From an uncultured Litorilinea sp. (GTDB taxonomy: Bacteria > Chloroflexota > Anaerolineae > Caldilineales > Caldilineaceae), in assembly GCA_937922105.1 (NCBI GenBank), contig CAKZVN010000164.1:1-9370 (forward strand): DNA of 9,370 bases, given 5' to 3'. The position numbers and the translations under genes are program-made. The notes beneath the pieces were generated by a model. That model was given only the letters and a program-made list of their open reading frames with translations, ran no database searches and was not told the DNA's origin. This document shows, one piece after another, positions 1 through 6,940 of the stretch (position 1 is the first letter of the stretch; the number at the start of each line of letters is the position of its first letter).

Positions 1-1194
1 GGTCTTGGCGTCGGCGGCGTTGATGAAGTTGGGCGACGCCACCGAGACTTGCATGGCGCGCCTGGCTTGTTCTGCCGTCCACAACTCATCCAAGTTGGAG
101 AAGCTATAAATGCCGCTCCCCTTGTCCATATCCAGCGCCAGCGGACCGACTATCGCCGTGAAAAAGCCGGTCTGGTCCTGGGTTGCCAGCGCAGATTGAA
201 CCGTCGGCGTGACTGGAATGCCGAACGCATCGCCCAATCGCTCAAAATCCGCCACCGCATCATCCAGGCTATAGGGCGCCATGCGGAACACCGGGAGGCG
301 AGTCACCACGGCCGGCACATGGATCGCGGTCTCCGTGCCGCACGCGTGCGTCTGGTACCACCAATCGGTGTCGAAGGAATCCGCGCACAGAATCCCCGAG
401 TTAGGCTTGTCGTCGAGACAGGCCAACTCGTTGATAATGGCGCGCGTGGTGCGCCCACGTTGTGCCACATCACACGCCTTATACCACGCCTGGGCCATCT
501 TGTAATTGGCGTCAATGTAGCGTCCGAAGTGATAGGCCTGGGTACTGGCTTTGTTGGTATACGCGCTGGCATTGGTCACAAAGCCCAGGATCAGGTGTTG
601 ACCAAACATACAGCTCGCCCACTGCGACAAATTGGTGTTCGCCAGCACCTGACACGACGTCAACGCCAACCACTCGTTGTCGTTGTCGCCCCAAGAACGG
701 AAACACTCGTTGGGGACCAGCGAACCATCGTCCATGGTGTCGTTGGCAAAGGTGAACCCACCGGGCCAACCGTGCCCCACATAGAATTGCAGGTCCACCG
801 CGTCAAGATAGGAATTCTCGACGCCGCCCAGTGCTGCGCGCTTAAAGTCTCGTTCCCATGCCAACGCCTCGTTGTACGAGTAGCGCTGTACCCAGTTGAC
901 GCGGTTCGCCAGGAAATGGCTCATCCCAGCGCGCTCCGCAGCAGTCGCCGCGGTCAAGTCGCCCGCAGTGCCGTGAATCCCCAGTTCCCACTTGCCGCCA
1001 TCGTCGCCCGACAACGCGACCGTATCCACATCCCCCACCAACATCTGTGGCGTTGGACGCGGTTCCAACGCGTCCGCAGCCAACACGTTGCGTGGTCCCG
1101 GAATCACATGCAAGACCACCGCGATCACGGCGACGAGCGCACACAGGCGCCGTACCCCCACCCCACGCAAAACCTTTACTGCTCTCTGCGCCAT
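1..1194 (-). CDS. Secreted DUF6345-like protein, 3' end missing (runs off left edge)
   Basis: Reading the minus strand from three tandem ATGs (1200, 1197, 1194) gives an open frame of about 398 residues with no stop before base 1. I chose the third ATG because a strong Shine-Dalgarno lies 7 bases before it and only 1 base before the first. The N-terminus has basic residues, a hydrophobic stretch at about 17-32 and a VLA|AD cleavage site near residue 39, so the protein is probably exported. The mature part has YVGHGW (GHG at 140-142), WLALTSCQ (Cys at 181) and a hydrophobic stretch with LILGF near 201-205, an arrangement I recall from the DUF6345 family. A second segment ends in a beta-rich stretch (DMDKGSGIYSF). 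The function is unknown. A His-Gly followed by Ser-Cys about 40 residues later also resembles clan CD (caspase-fold) peptidases, which is inference only. It is divergent from the kinase gene. Confidence is high that it is a gene, moderate for the family. Confidence 0.82.
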   Translation of the reverse strand, partial: MAQRAVKVLRGVGVRRLCALVAVIAVVLHVIPGPRNVLAADALEPRPTPQMLVGDVDTVALSGDDGGKWELGIHGTAGDLTAATAAERAGMSHFLANRVNWVQRYSYNEALAWERDFKRAALGGVENSYLDAVDLQFYVGHGWPGGFTFANDTMDDGSLVPNECFRSWGDNDNEWLALTSCQVLANTNLSQWASCMFGQHLILGFVTNASAYTNKASTQAYHFGRYIDANYKMAQAWYKACDVAQRGRTTRAIINELACLDDKPNSGILCADSFDTDWWYQTHACGTETAIHVPAVVTRLPVFRMAPYSLDDAVADFERLGDAFGIPVTPTVQSALATQDQTGFFTAIVGPLALDMDKGSGIYSFSNLDELWTAEQARRAMQVSVASPNFINAADAKT

Positions 1195-1201
1195 CATCAT
1201 A

Positions 1202-1210
1202 CCCCTCCCT
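1202..1210 (-). promoter_or_regulatory. Ribosome binding site for the DUF6345-like gene
   Basis: The minus strand reads AGGGAGGGG here, followed by T and then ATGATGATG. The spacing is 1 base to the first ATG, 4 to the second and 7 to the third, which favours the third ATG (1194) as start. Confidence 0.6.
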
Positions 1211-1553
1211 GTGTGTGAGCGTACTGGTGTGCACCTATGGATCGTAAATGGAGAATTCGCCTGCTTTCGGGAGCGTTTACGCCACACATACCCGGCATGC
1301 ACGCATTCACACCGGAGATAGTAAAGAGGGGAGCAAGGTAGCGTGCCAGTCGGCGGGAGAAAGGCCGGTTGTGGGAGTTACGGCTGTGGCAGAACCAGTC
1401 AGAGGTCGGCTGCCTCGCGCTTGCAAGCATGGTCGAGTATAGAGGAGCGCGCGTGCAAAGTCAAACATTTGCGAAATCGCGCGGTGCGGGTCCCATCCTT
1501 CCCACACAAAACCACCCCTAGCCGACTCCATACGCCCCGCTGAAAATCCCGCT
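1211..1553. other. Divergent intergenic region with one imperfect inverted repeat
   Basis: This stretch separates the divergent DUF6345-like and kinase genes. I see no convincing coding sequence: the open frames are short, lack ribosome binding sites and have no recognisable protein. It holds an imperfect inverted repeat at 1448-1483: CGCGCG (1448-1453) and GCAAA (1455-1459) on the left match TTTGC (1468-1472) and CGCGCG (1478-1483) on the right, around an 8-base centre. It could be an operator or a structured leader. A promoter for the minus-strand gene should lie at roughly 1220-1330, but I found only weak matches to the sigma-70 consensus. Confidence 0.4.
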
Positions 1554-1582
1554 TCAACATTCTTTGCAACCGATGCTATAAT
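1554..1582 (+). promoter_or_regulatory. Likely sigma-70 promoter of the kinase gene
   Basis: A perfect -10 box TATAAT is at 1577-1582. A -35-like TCAACA (1554-1559, four of six consensus bases) sits 17 bases upstream. Transcription would begin near 1589, giving a leader of about 20 bases before the ATG at 1609. The only Shine-Dalgarno candidate is a weak CAGG at 1597-1600. The short leader and perfect -10 box support 1609 as the true start. Confidence 0.6.
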
Positions 1583-1608
1583 GGCGCAAAACTGAACAGG
1601 CGCGCCCA

Positions 1609-2952
1609 ATGAACCAACTGCTCACCGTCGGACAAACCATCCAAAGCAAAAACTCGAGGATGACCCTCGGCGTCGAGCAATTTCTCGGCGGCGGCGGACA
1701 AGGCGAGGTCTATCGTGTCACCGTCCAGGGCCAACCTGTGGCGGTCAAGTGGTTCTTTCCCCACTACTTGCGCCAGGATACCCGCCTGCGCGAACGGTTG
1801 GACCGCGCCATTCAACTCGGCCCGCCCAGCGACCGCTTCCTCTGGCCCCTGGAAATTGTCAACGCGCCCGGCGTCCCCGGCTTCGGCTACATCATGGCCC
1901 TGCGTGAGCCTCGCTTCCAGGGCATGGCAGACTTGGTCACGCGGCGCGTCGTGCCATCCTTCCACACCCTGGTCACCACCGGCTTCGAGCTGGCGCACAG
2001 CTACTACCAGCTCCACGCCAAAGGCTTTTGCTATCGCGACATCTCCTTCGGCAATGTCTTCTTCGACCCGGACACCGGTGAAGTTCGCATCTGCGACAAC
2101 GACAACGTAGACATTGACGGCCAACCGGGCGCCATCGGCGGCACCGCGCGCTTCATGGCCCCGGAGATCGTGCGCGGCGAGACGCCGCCCAATACCCAGA
2201 CCGACCTCTTCTCGTTGGCGGTGCTGCTCTTCTATCTGCTCATGAACCATCACCCGCTGGAGGGCGCGCAAGAAGCAGCCATTCGTTGTTTTGACCGGCC
2301 CGCCATGGTCAAACTTTACGGCACACATCCCGTCTTCATCTTTGACCCTGCCAACGACTCCAACCGGCCCTTGCCCGGGCATCATGACAATGCGTTGGCC
2401 TTTTGGCCCATCTACCCTGGCTTCATCCGCAAACTCTTCACGCGCGCCTTCACCGAGGGCCTCACCGACCCAACCCACGGGCGCGTGCGCGAAAGCGAAT
2501 GGCGCGCAGCCCTGGCGCAACTGCGCGATACCCTCTGCTATTGCCCGGCCTGCCATGCCGAAAACTTCTATGACGCCGAAGCCGTGCGCACAGGAGCCAA
2601 CAGCGCGGTGGGCGGCAACTGCTGGGCGTGTAGCCAACCGGTGCGCCTCCCCCCGCGCATCCGCATCACCCACGGCAGCCGCCACCAAATTGTCGTATTG
2701 CGCCACGACGCCAAGCTCTACGCCCACCACCTGGACCGCAACAAACTCTACGATTTCAGCCGCCCGCTCGCCGAGGTCGCCATCCACCCCACCAACCCCA
2801 GCATCTGGGGCTTGCGTAACCTCGGCGACGACAAATGGGTCGCCACCTTGCCCAACGGGGAAGTGCGCGACGTGCCGCCTTCGCGCACCGTAACCATCGC
2901 GACCGGCCTGCGCCTCCAGTTCGGCGCCAGCGAAGGGGAGTTGCGCCTATGA
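1609..2952 (+). CDS. Ser/Thr protein kinase with C-terminal zinc ribbon and FHA-like region
   Basis: The 447-residue protein is predicted to phosphorylate Ser/Thr in the cytoplasm; no membrane segment is visible. Visible kinase elements are a glycine loop GGGGQGEVY (27-35), VAVK with catalytic Lys47, YRDISFGN with catalytic Asp144 and Asn149 (Tyr replaces the usual His of HRD), DND at 163-165 in place of DFG, MAPE at 183-186, and Asp199 in the TDLFS helix. A zinc ribbon follows: CPAC (Cys312, Cys315) and CWAC (Cys338, Cys341), with an extra Cys310. Residues 350-447 are beta-rich with an LRNLG motif near 402-406, like the FHA-like tails on kinases of the TerY/PP2C/kinase triads as I recall them. 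Here no PP2C or VWA gene is adjacent, so it may be an orphan of that type. The downstream SH3 membrane protein begins 50 bases after the stop and is the likely partner. The kinase fold is secure; the triad relation is inference. Confidence 0.88.
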   Translation: MNQLLTVGQTIQSKNSRMTLGVEQFLGGGGQGEVYRVTVQGQPVAVKWFFPHYLRQDTRLRERLDRAIQLGPPSDRFLWPLEIVNAPGVPGFGYIMALREPRFQGMADLVTRRVVPSFHTLVTTGFELAHSYYQLHAKGFCYRDISFGNVFFDPDTGEVRICDNDNVDIDGQPGAIGGTARFMAPEIVRGETPPNTQTDLFSLAVLLFYLLMNHHPLEGAQEAAIRCFDRPAMVKLYGTHPVFIFDPANDSNRPLPGHHDNALAFWPIYPGFIRKLFTRAFTEGLTDPTHGRVRESEWRAALAQLRDTLCYCPACHAENFYDAEAVRTGANSAVGGNCWACSQPVRLPPRIRITHGSRHQIVVLRHDAKLYAHHLDRNKLYDFSRPLAEVAIHPTNPSIWGLRNLGDDKWVATLPNGEVRDVPPSRTVTIATGLRLQFGASEGELRL

Positions 2953-2999
2953 GCAGAGTGTCTTGCCCGACCGCTGCGCCGCCTGCGCGCATTGGATAA
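2949..2999 (+). other. 16-codon reading frame linking kinase gene and SH3 gene
   Basis: An ATG at 2949 overlaps the kinase stop as ATGA and opens a 16-codon frame that ends in TAA at 2997-2999. It is in the same frame as the downstream gene, whose ATG follows three bases after this stop. It may be a coupling leader that lets ribosomes reinitiate at 3003, or a remnant N-terminus cut off by a nonsense change. No Shine-Dalgarno is obvious before 3003, which fits reinitiation. Confidence 0.35.
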
Positions 3000-3002
3000 C
3001 CC

Positions 3003-4277
3003 ATGACTCGCCGCCCGACCATGCACGCCCAGCCTCAGCGCATCCTCAAGCGGCTCGTGAAGCAGTACGGTCACGAATTGGTCGAGGACCCCCGCCGCAC
3101 CGAAGCACTGCTGCGCGACCTGTGCGGACGGCACACCCGCGAGATCTTCGTCTTGGTCAATGCCCAACGCCAGCGCGTGCCCAGCGAGTTACTCAACGCG
3201 CCCAAGTGGCTCCCCAGCGCCGCCACCCATACGCGCCTCTCGCGCCTCTTGCAAAGCAAACTCGCCATCACTCCCGAAGCCGCCGACTGGGCCGTAGAGA
3301 CCTGGGCCACTGCCCTCGACCTCGATTCCCCCGCGTCCCAACGTGAGCGCTTCAACTGGCTGCCGCCCGCGTTGCGCCCCATCCTACCCGACTCGCACCA
3401 TCACGACGCACCCGCAAAGGGACAAAACGCCGAATCTAGGGTACAATCAGGAGAAATCGAAAACCGGGCTGCGCGCCGTCGCCGCATACGCGCCCAGCGC
3501 GCCGAAATGGCCAGCCGTCAGGCCCGCTTCCGTTGGAGCCGGCTCATGCCGCCGCTTGCCCGAATCGCCGTCGGGATCGCACCGTTCGTCGCGCAGGCGC
3601 AGCGCCCCGGCTACCTTCGCAGCAGCCTCATCGGCGGTGCGTTGGTCTTGGCAAGCACCGGGCTGCTCTTGCTGGTGCTCGCCCTCACACGGTTGCCCTC
3701 CAGTCCCCTAGCGGCGCAGACCGAAACGCCCGCGCCGGGGCTGGAAGCGACTGTTCAGCCGGCCGTTGTCACAGCTGCACCTGCCGCGCCGCTGCTGAAC
3801 GACGCCCGTGCTGCGACCTTGACGCCTGCCGATTACCTGCGTCGGGCATTTGCGCCCCCCGCGCTGGCACGCGTCAGCGCCAATGACGGCTTGCTCGTCC
3901 GCGACGGCCCTTCCACGTCCTTCCCGCGCGTGGGTCACCTTGCGCTGGGTGAAGTCGTCAACATCGTGGGCTATTCCGAAGACGGCGCCTGGTCCAACAT
4001 TGATCGCCCGCAGTCCGGTTGGGTGAGCAACGACTTCTTGCATCTGGAAAGCCGGGAGAGCATCGGCGTACGCGTCCAACTGCGCGTGCGGATGCTGGAG
4101 ACCAAACCGTACCAAGCCGCGTTGCGCGCCGCGCCGCGACCGGACGCCACCGTCATCGCCACGTTACCGCCCAACACGCCCATCGTCGCCGTGGCTTCGA
4201 CCGTGGGCAACGCCGTCGGCTGGCTTCAGGTCATCGAGCCGTCCACCGGTTGGCTTTCCTTAAACGATGTCCCGTAG
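3003..4277 (+). CDS. Single-pass membrane protein with N-terminal helical domain and two SH3-like repeats
   Basis: The 424-residue protein starts at ATG 3003; ATG 3021 is a possible alternative. Residues 10-107 form a helix-rich domain (LLRDLCG, TREIFVLVNA, ADWAVETWATALDL). I associate this domain with signalling proteins of Chloroflexota and cyanobacteria but cannot name it with certainty. A low-complexity, Arg-rich linker (about 130-200) precedes a hydrophobic segment at about 208-230, predicted to cross the membrane once. After an Ala/Pro/Thr-rich spacer come two bacterial SH3-like repeats: about 288-348 (LLVRDGPSTSFPRVGHL ... GWVSNDFL) and about 369-424 (AALRAAPRPDATVIATLPP ... GWLSLND). 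With the basic linker inside, the SH3 repeats would lie outside and could bind cell wall or peptide. It follows the kinase gene closely, so it may be its scaffold, sensor or substrate. Topology and role are inferred. Confidence 0.82.
   Translation: MTRRPTMHAQPQRILKRLVKQYGHELVEDPRRTEALLRDLCGRHTREIFVLVNAQRQRVPSELLNAPKWLPSAATHTRLSRLLQSKLAITPEAADWAVETWATALDLDSPASQRERFNWLPPALRPILPDSHHHDAPAKGQNAESRVQSGEIENRAARRRRIRAQRAEMASRQARFRWSRLMPPLARIAVGIAPFVAQAQRPGYLRSSLIGGALVLASTGLLLLVLALTRLPSSPLAAQTETPAPGLEATVQPAVVTAAPAAPLLNDARAATLTPADYLRRAFAPPALARVSANDGLLVRDGPSTSFPRVGHLALGEVVNIVGYSEDGAWSNIDRPQSGWVSNDFLHLESRESIGVRVQLRVRMLETKPYQAALRAAPRPDATVIATLPPNTPIVAVASTVGNAVGWLQVIEPSTGWLSLNDVP
3419..3447 (+). promoter_or_regulatory. 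Possible internal promoter inside the SH3 gene
   Basis: GGGACA (3419-3424) and TACAAT (3442-3447) are separated by exactly 17 bases, with four and five of six consensus bases. They lie in the codons of the variable linker, in a locally AT-richer patch. If active, it could drive hflX and the genes after it, or a short form of the SH3 protein. Chance occurrence is possible. Confidence 0.25.
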
Positions 4278-4293
4278 GCCTGAGCCGTACAGC

Positions 4294-4373
4294 GCGTGCC
4301 GCGCACGCACCGGCTTGGCGCCGTTGCTTGCATGACATGCTTTCCGTCGGTCACCCATCGGGGTGTGACCGAC
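4294..4373 (+). other. Two hairpins in the leader of hflX
   Basis: The 130-base gap between the SH3 gene and hflX can form two hairpins. GCGTGC (4294-4299) pairs with GCACGC (4303-4308) across a 3-base loop. GTCGGTCAC (4346-4354) pairs perfectly with GTGACCGAC (4365-4373) across a 10-base loop. A small palindrome GCATG-A-CATGC is at 4330-4340. None is followed by a T-run, so they are not textbook intrinsic terminators. They may mark an RNA end, an attenuator or a protein site. Confidence 0.45.
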
Positions 4374-4407
4374 TTGCGTATCGTTGCGCAGGATCAGAAC
4401 AACCTAC

Positions 4408-5910
4408 ATGACCAAACCCACTTCCTTTGAATCTGCAATCCCCTCGCCAACGCCGGCGCGCCGCGGCGGGGATGCCTCCGACCGCGCCGCCATTGTCCGC
4501 GATGAGAGCGGCTTGATCACCACTGCGCCCCCGGCAGAACACGCCATCCTGGTGGGCGTGGAGCTTGCCAACCGCCCCCAGCTACTCGGCCTGGACGATT
4601 CTCTCGATGAGTTAGCCTTGCTCGCCAAAACCGCAGGCGTGGATGTCTGCGGTCGCATCACCCAGCGGCTGGAAGCGCCCAACCCCGCTACCCTCATCGG
4701 CACAGGCAAACTGGACGAACTCCAGCTCATGGTACTGGAGTCCGGCGCCAATCTGGTCATCTTCGACGATGAACTTTCCCCGCGCCAACAGCGCGAGATC
4801 GAAAAAGTCCTCGGCCAAGAAACCAAAGTACTCGACCGCACCGCGCTCATTCTCGATATCTTTGCCCGCCATGCGCGCACGCGCGAAGGCGCTGTCCAAG
4901 TCGAGTTGGCGCAGTATGAATATCGCCTGCCGCGCCTCACCCGCGCCTGGACCCACCTGGCGCGCCAAGCAGGCGGTCGCGCCGGCGGTGCAGGCGGCGG
5001 CGTCGGCGTGCGCGGCCCTGGTGAAACTCAGTTGGAAGTGGACCGCCGCGAAATCTCCCGGCGTATCGCCTTCCTCAAGCGCCAACTGGACGAAATCCGC
5101 AAACACCGCGACCAGCACCGCCGCCAGCGCCGCAAGAGCGCCATCCCGGTGGTCGCGCTGGTCGGCTATACCAACGCCGGCAAAAGCACCCTGCTCAACG
5201 CCTTGACCGACGCGCACGTGCGCGCCGAAGACCGCCTCTTTGCCACCCTCGACCCCACCACCCGCCGCACCGAACTGCCCAGCGGGCACGCCGCGCTGCT
5301 CACCGATACGGTGGGCTTCATCCAAAAGCTGCCCACCGAACTGGTCGCAGCCTTCCGCGCCACCCTGGAAGAAGTCACCGAAGCCGACGTGCTCATCCAT
5401 GTGGTAGATGCTTCCCACCCCAACATGGAAGGCCACATCGCCGCGGTCGAGGAAGTCCTCGAAGAACTGGACGCGGGCGAAAAGCCGCAACTCATGGTGT
5501 TCAACAAGATCGACCGCCTTGAAAGCGACCCGGAGGCGCTCGCCCAACTGCACGACCAACTGCGCGACTACCCCTACGCCGTCGCCATTAGCGCCGCACG
5601 CCACACAGGCTTGGACAAACTGCGGACCACGCTCGACCGGCTCCTGCGCGAACGCATGATCCCGGTAGACCTCACCATCCCCTACCACCACGGTGACTTG
5701 GTCGCGCTCGCCCATAGCCACGGCTTTGTCGAATCCGAGGAGTATACCGAGCAGGGCACGCGCCTGCGCGGCCGGCTACCGGTTGATCTCGCCGGTCGTT
5801 ACCGCGCCTACTGGACCAACCGGCAGGCGCCCTTCCCGCTGGAGAACGGCCCTGTCCCCACCCATCCATCCTCTCCCACCCATTCTCACGAGGAGACAGA
5901 TCATGAGTAA
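4408..5910 (+). CDS. hflX: Ribosome-associated GTPase HflX
   Basis: HflX is a GTPase that binds the large ribosomal subunit and, in studied bacteria, splits stalled ribosomes under stress. From ATG 4408 the protein has 500 residues; an in-frame TTG at 4384 would add 8. An HflX N-terminal domain spans about 45-180. The family's glycine-rich signature with RGPGETQLE follows at about 189-210, then a basic coiled helix. The G domain has G1 GYTNAGKST (253-261), G3 DTVGF (300-304), G4 NKID (366-369) and G5 SA (395-396). After the G domain a C-terminal domain ends in a Pro/His/Thr-rich tail of about 20 residues (PTHPSSPTHSHEETD) that is unlikely to be conserved. The start has only a weak AGGA 14 bases upstream, and the leader contains hairpins. 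The last 8 bases overlap the next gene, suggesting translational coupling. The identification is very secure. Confidence 0.96.
   Translation: MTKPTSFESAIPSPTPARRGGDASDRAAIVRDESGLITTAPPAEHAILVGVELANRPQLLGLDDSLDELALLAKTAGVDVCGRITQRLEAPNPATLIGTGKLDELQLMVLESGANLVIFDDELSPRQQREIEKVLGQETKVLDRTALILDIFARHARTREGAVQVELAQYEYRLPRLTRAWTHLARQAGGRAGGAGGGVGVRGPGETQLEVDRREISRRIAFLKRQLDEIRKHRDQHRRQRRKSAIPVVALVGYTNAGKSTLLNALTDAHVRAEDRLFATLDPTTRRTELPSGHAALLTDTVGFIQKLPTELVAAFRATLEEVTEADVLIHVVDASHPNMEGHIAAVEEVLEELDAGEKPQLMVFNKIDRLESDPEALAQLHDQLRDYPYAVAISAARHTGLDKLRTTLDRLLRERMIPVDLTIPYHHGDLVALAHSHGFVESEEYTEQGTRLRGRLPVDLAGRYRAYWTNRQAPFPLENGPVPTHPSSPTHSHEETDHE
5891..5896 (+). promoter_or_regulatory. Ribosome binding site fixing the dehydrogenase start
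   Basis: AGGAGA lies 6 bases before the ATG at 5903, inside the last codons of hflX. It supports 5903 as the start rather than earlier in-frame ATGs that lie far inside hflX. Confidence 0.8.
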
Positions 5911-6871
5911 ACCCAATGTCGTGATCACCCGGCGCGTGCCGCGCCCCGGTCTCGAACGCGTGCAGGAAGCCTGCAACGTCCACCTGTGGGACTCGGATGA
6001 ACCCATCCCACGCGCCACATTGCTGGAATGGGTCAAGGGCATTGACGGTCTCTACTGTCTGCTCACCGAGCGCATTGACGACGAATTGCTGGACGCCGCC
6101 GGCCCCAACCTCAAGGTGGTCAGCACCATCTCCGTCGGCTACGATCACATTGACGTGCCTGCCTGCCTGCGCCGCGGCGTCGCCGTCGGCAATACCCCCG
6201 GTGTACTCACCGACACCACCGCCGACCTTGCCGTCGCCCTGCTCCTTGCCACAGCCCGGCGCATTCCCGAAAGCATTGACGCCATCCGCCGCGGCGAATG
6301 GACCACCTGGAAGCCGGAATGGATGGCGGGCCAGGATGTCTACGGCAGCACCGTCGGCATCGTCGGCTTCGGGCGCATCGGCTACGCCGTCGCCAAGCGC
6401 CTGCGCGGCTTCGACTGCCGCATTCTTTACTTCGACCCCTTCCCCAACCAGAAACTGGCGGACGAGGTCGGCGCCATCTACAGCCCGCTGGACGACCTGC
6501 TCGCCGCCAGCGACTTCGTCACGCTCCACACCGCGCTCACCCCGGAGACGCGCCACCTCATGAATGCCGCGGCCTTCGCCAAGATGAAGCCGACCGCCAT
6601 CCTCATCAACACCAGTCGTGGCGGCGTTGTGGACCAGGACGCGCTCTATCAGGCACTCACCACCGGTCAAATTTTGGCTGCGGGTCTCGATGTCACTGTG
6701 CCCGAACCCTTGCCCGTTGATCACCCGTTGCTGAAGCTGCCCAACTGTGTCGTCCTGCCCCACATCGCCAGCGCCTCGGTCGCGACCCGCGCCAAGATGG
6801 CTGTCATCGCCGCCGAAAACCTAATCGCCGGCGTCGAGGGACGACCGCTTCCGTGCCCGGTCACGGCCTAG
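5903..6871 (+). CDS. D-2-hydroxyacid dehydrogenase, glyoxylate/hydroxypyruvate reductase type (D-glycerate dehydrogenase)
   Basis: The 322-residue enzyme probably reduces glyoxylate to glycolate or hydroxypyruvate to D-glycerate, or the reverse, in the cytoplasm. The substrate-binding part has VGYDHIDV (78-85). The Rossmann domain has GFGRIG (155-160). The expected catalytic residues are present: Arg239 in NTSRGG, Glu268 in VPEPLP and His287 in LPHIASAS. The LPHIAS-type ending is typical of the GyaR/GRHPR branch rather than phosphoglycerate dehydrogenase, and there is no ACT domain. Asp178 in ILYFDPF, at the end of the second Rossmann strand, suggests a preference for NADH over NADPH. The start at 5903 has a good ribosome binding site and overlaps hflX by 8 bases, so the two are likely cotranscribed. 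The length is normal for the family. The exact substrate cannot be told from sequence alone. Confidence 0.93.
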   Translation: MSKPNVVITRRVPRPGLERVQEACNVHLWDSDEPIPRATLLEWVKGIDGLYCLLTERIDDELLDAAGPNLKVVSTISVGYDHIDVPACLRRGVAVGNTPGVLTDTTADLAVALLLATARRIPESIDAIRRGEWTTWKPEWMAGQDVYGSTVGIVGFGRIGYAVAKRLRGFDCRILYFDPFPNQKLADEVGAIYSPLDDLLAASDFVTLHTALTPETRHLMNAAAFAKMKPTAILINTSRGGVVDQDALYQALTTGQILAAGLDVTVPEPLPVDHPLLKLPNCVVLPHIASASVATRAKMAVIAAENLIAGVEGRPLPCPVTA

Positions 6872-6910
6872 TCGTCCATCACCCGAAACGTCACCAGCGA
6901 CCGGCTCCGC

Positions 6911-6940
6911 TTGGGCGAACCTCGGGTTCGGGTGCATAAT
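6911..6940 (+). promoter_or_regulatory. Possible citrate synthase promoter with an inverted repeat in its spacer
   Basis: The 274-base gap before citrate synthase contains a weak promoter candidate: TTGGGC (6911-6916) and CATAAT (6935-6940), 18 bases apart. Between them lies a perfect inverted repeat, CGAACC (6916-6921) and GGTTCG (6925-6930), with a 3-base centre. A smaller repeat, GTGC/GCAC (6932-6935, 6942-6945), spans the -10 box. The arrangement would suit a repressor site. The rest of the gap up to the ribosome binding site shows no gene I can support. Confidence 0.35.

Noticed and set aside
49..1218. Long plus-strand open frame opposite the DUF6345-like gene
   Set aside because: The translation is rich in Arg/His/Gln with no domain. 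The minus strand reads a coherent exported protein with ribosome binding site and signal peptide.
1248..1609. Small open frames in the divergent intergenic region
   Set aside because: No ribosome binding sites, no protein-like composition, and overlapping frames on both strands of similar quality.
1576..2787. Long minus-strand open frame opposite the kinase
   Set aside because: The composition is an antisense shadow in GC-rich DNA; the plus strand has all kinase motifs in order.
4612..5721. Minus-strand open frame opposite hflX
   Set aside because: No recognisable domain and fully covered by HflX with all GTPase motifs.
5672..6763. Minus-strand open frame opposite the dehydrogenase
   Set aside because: Antisense shadow of a well-conserved enzyme; no own start signal.
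6916..6930. LexA (SOS) box
   Set aside because: Half-sites match CGAAC/GTTCG but the spacing is 5 instead of 4, and citrate synthase is not a known SOS gene; kept only as an unspecified inverted repeat.
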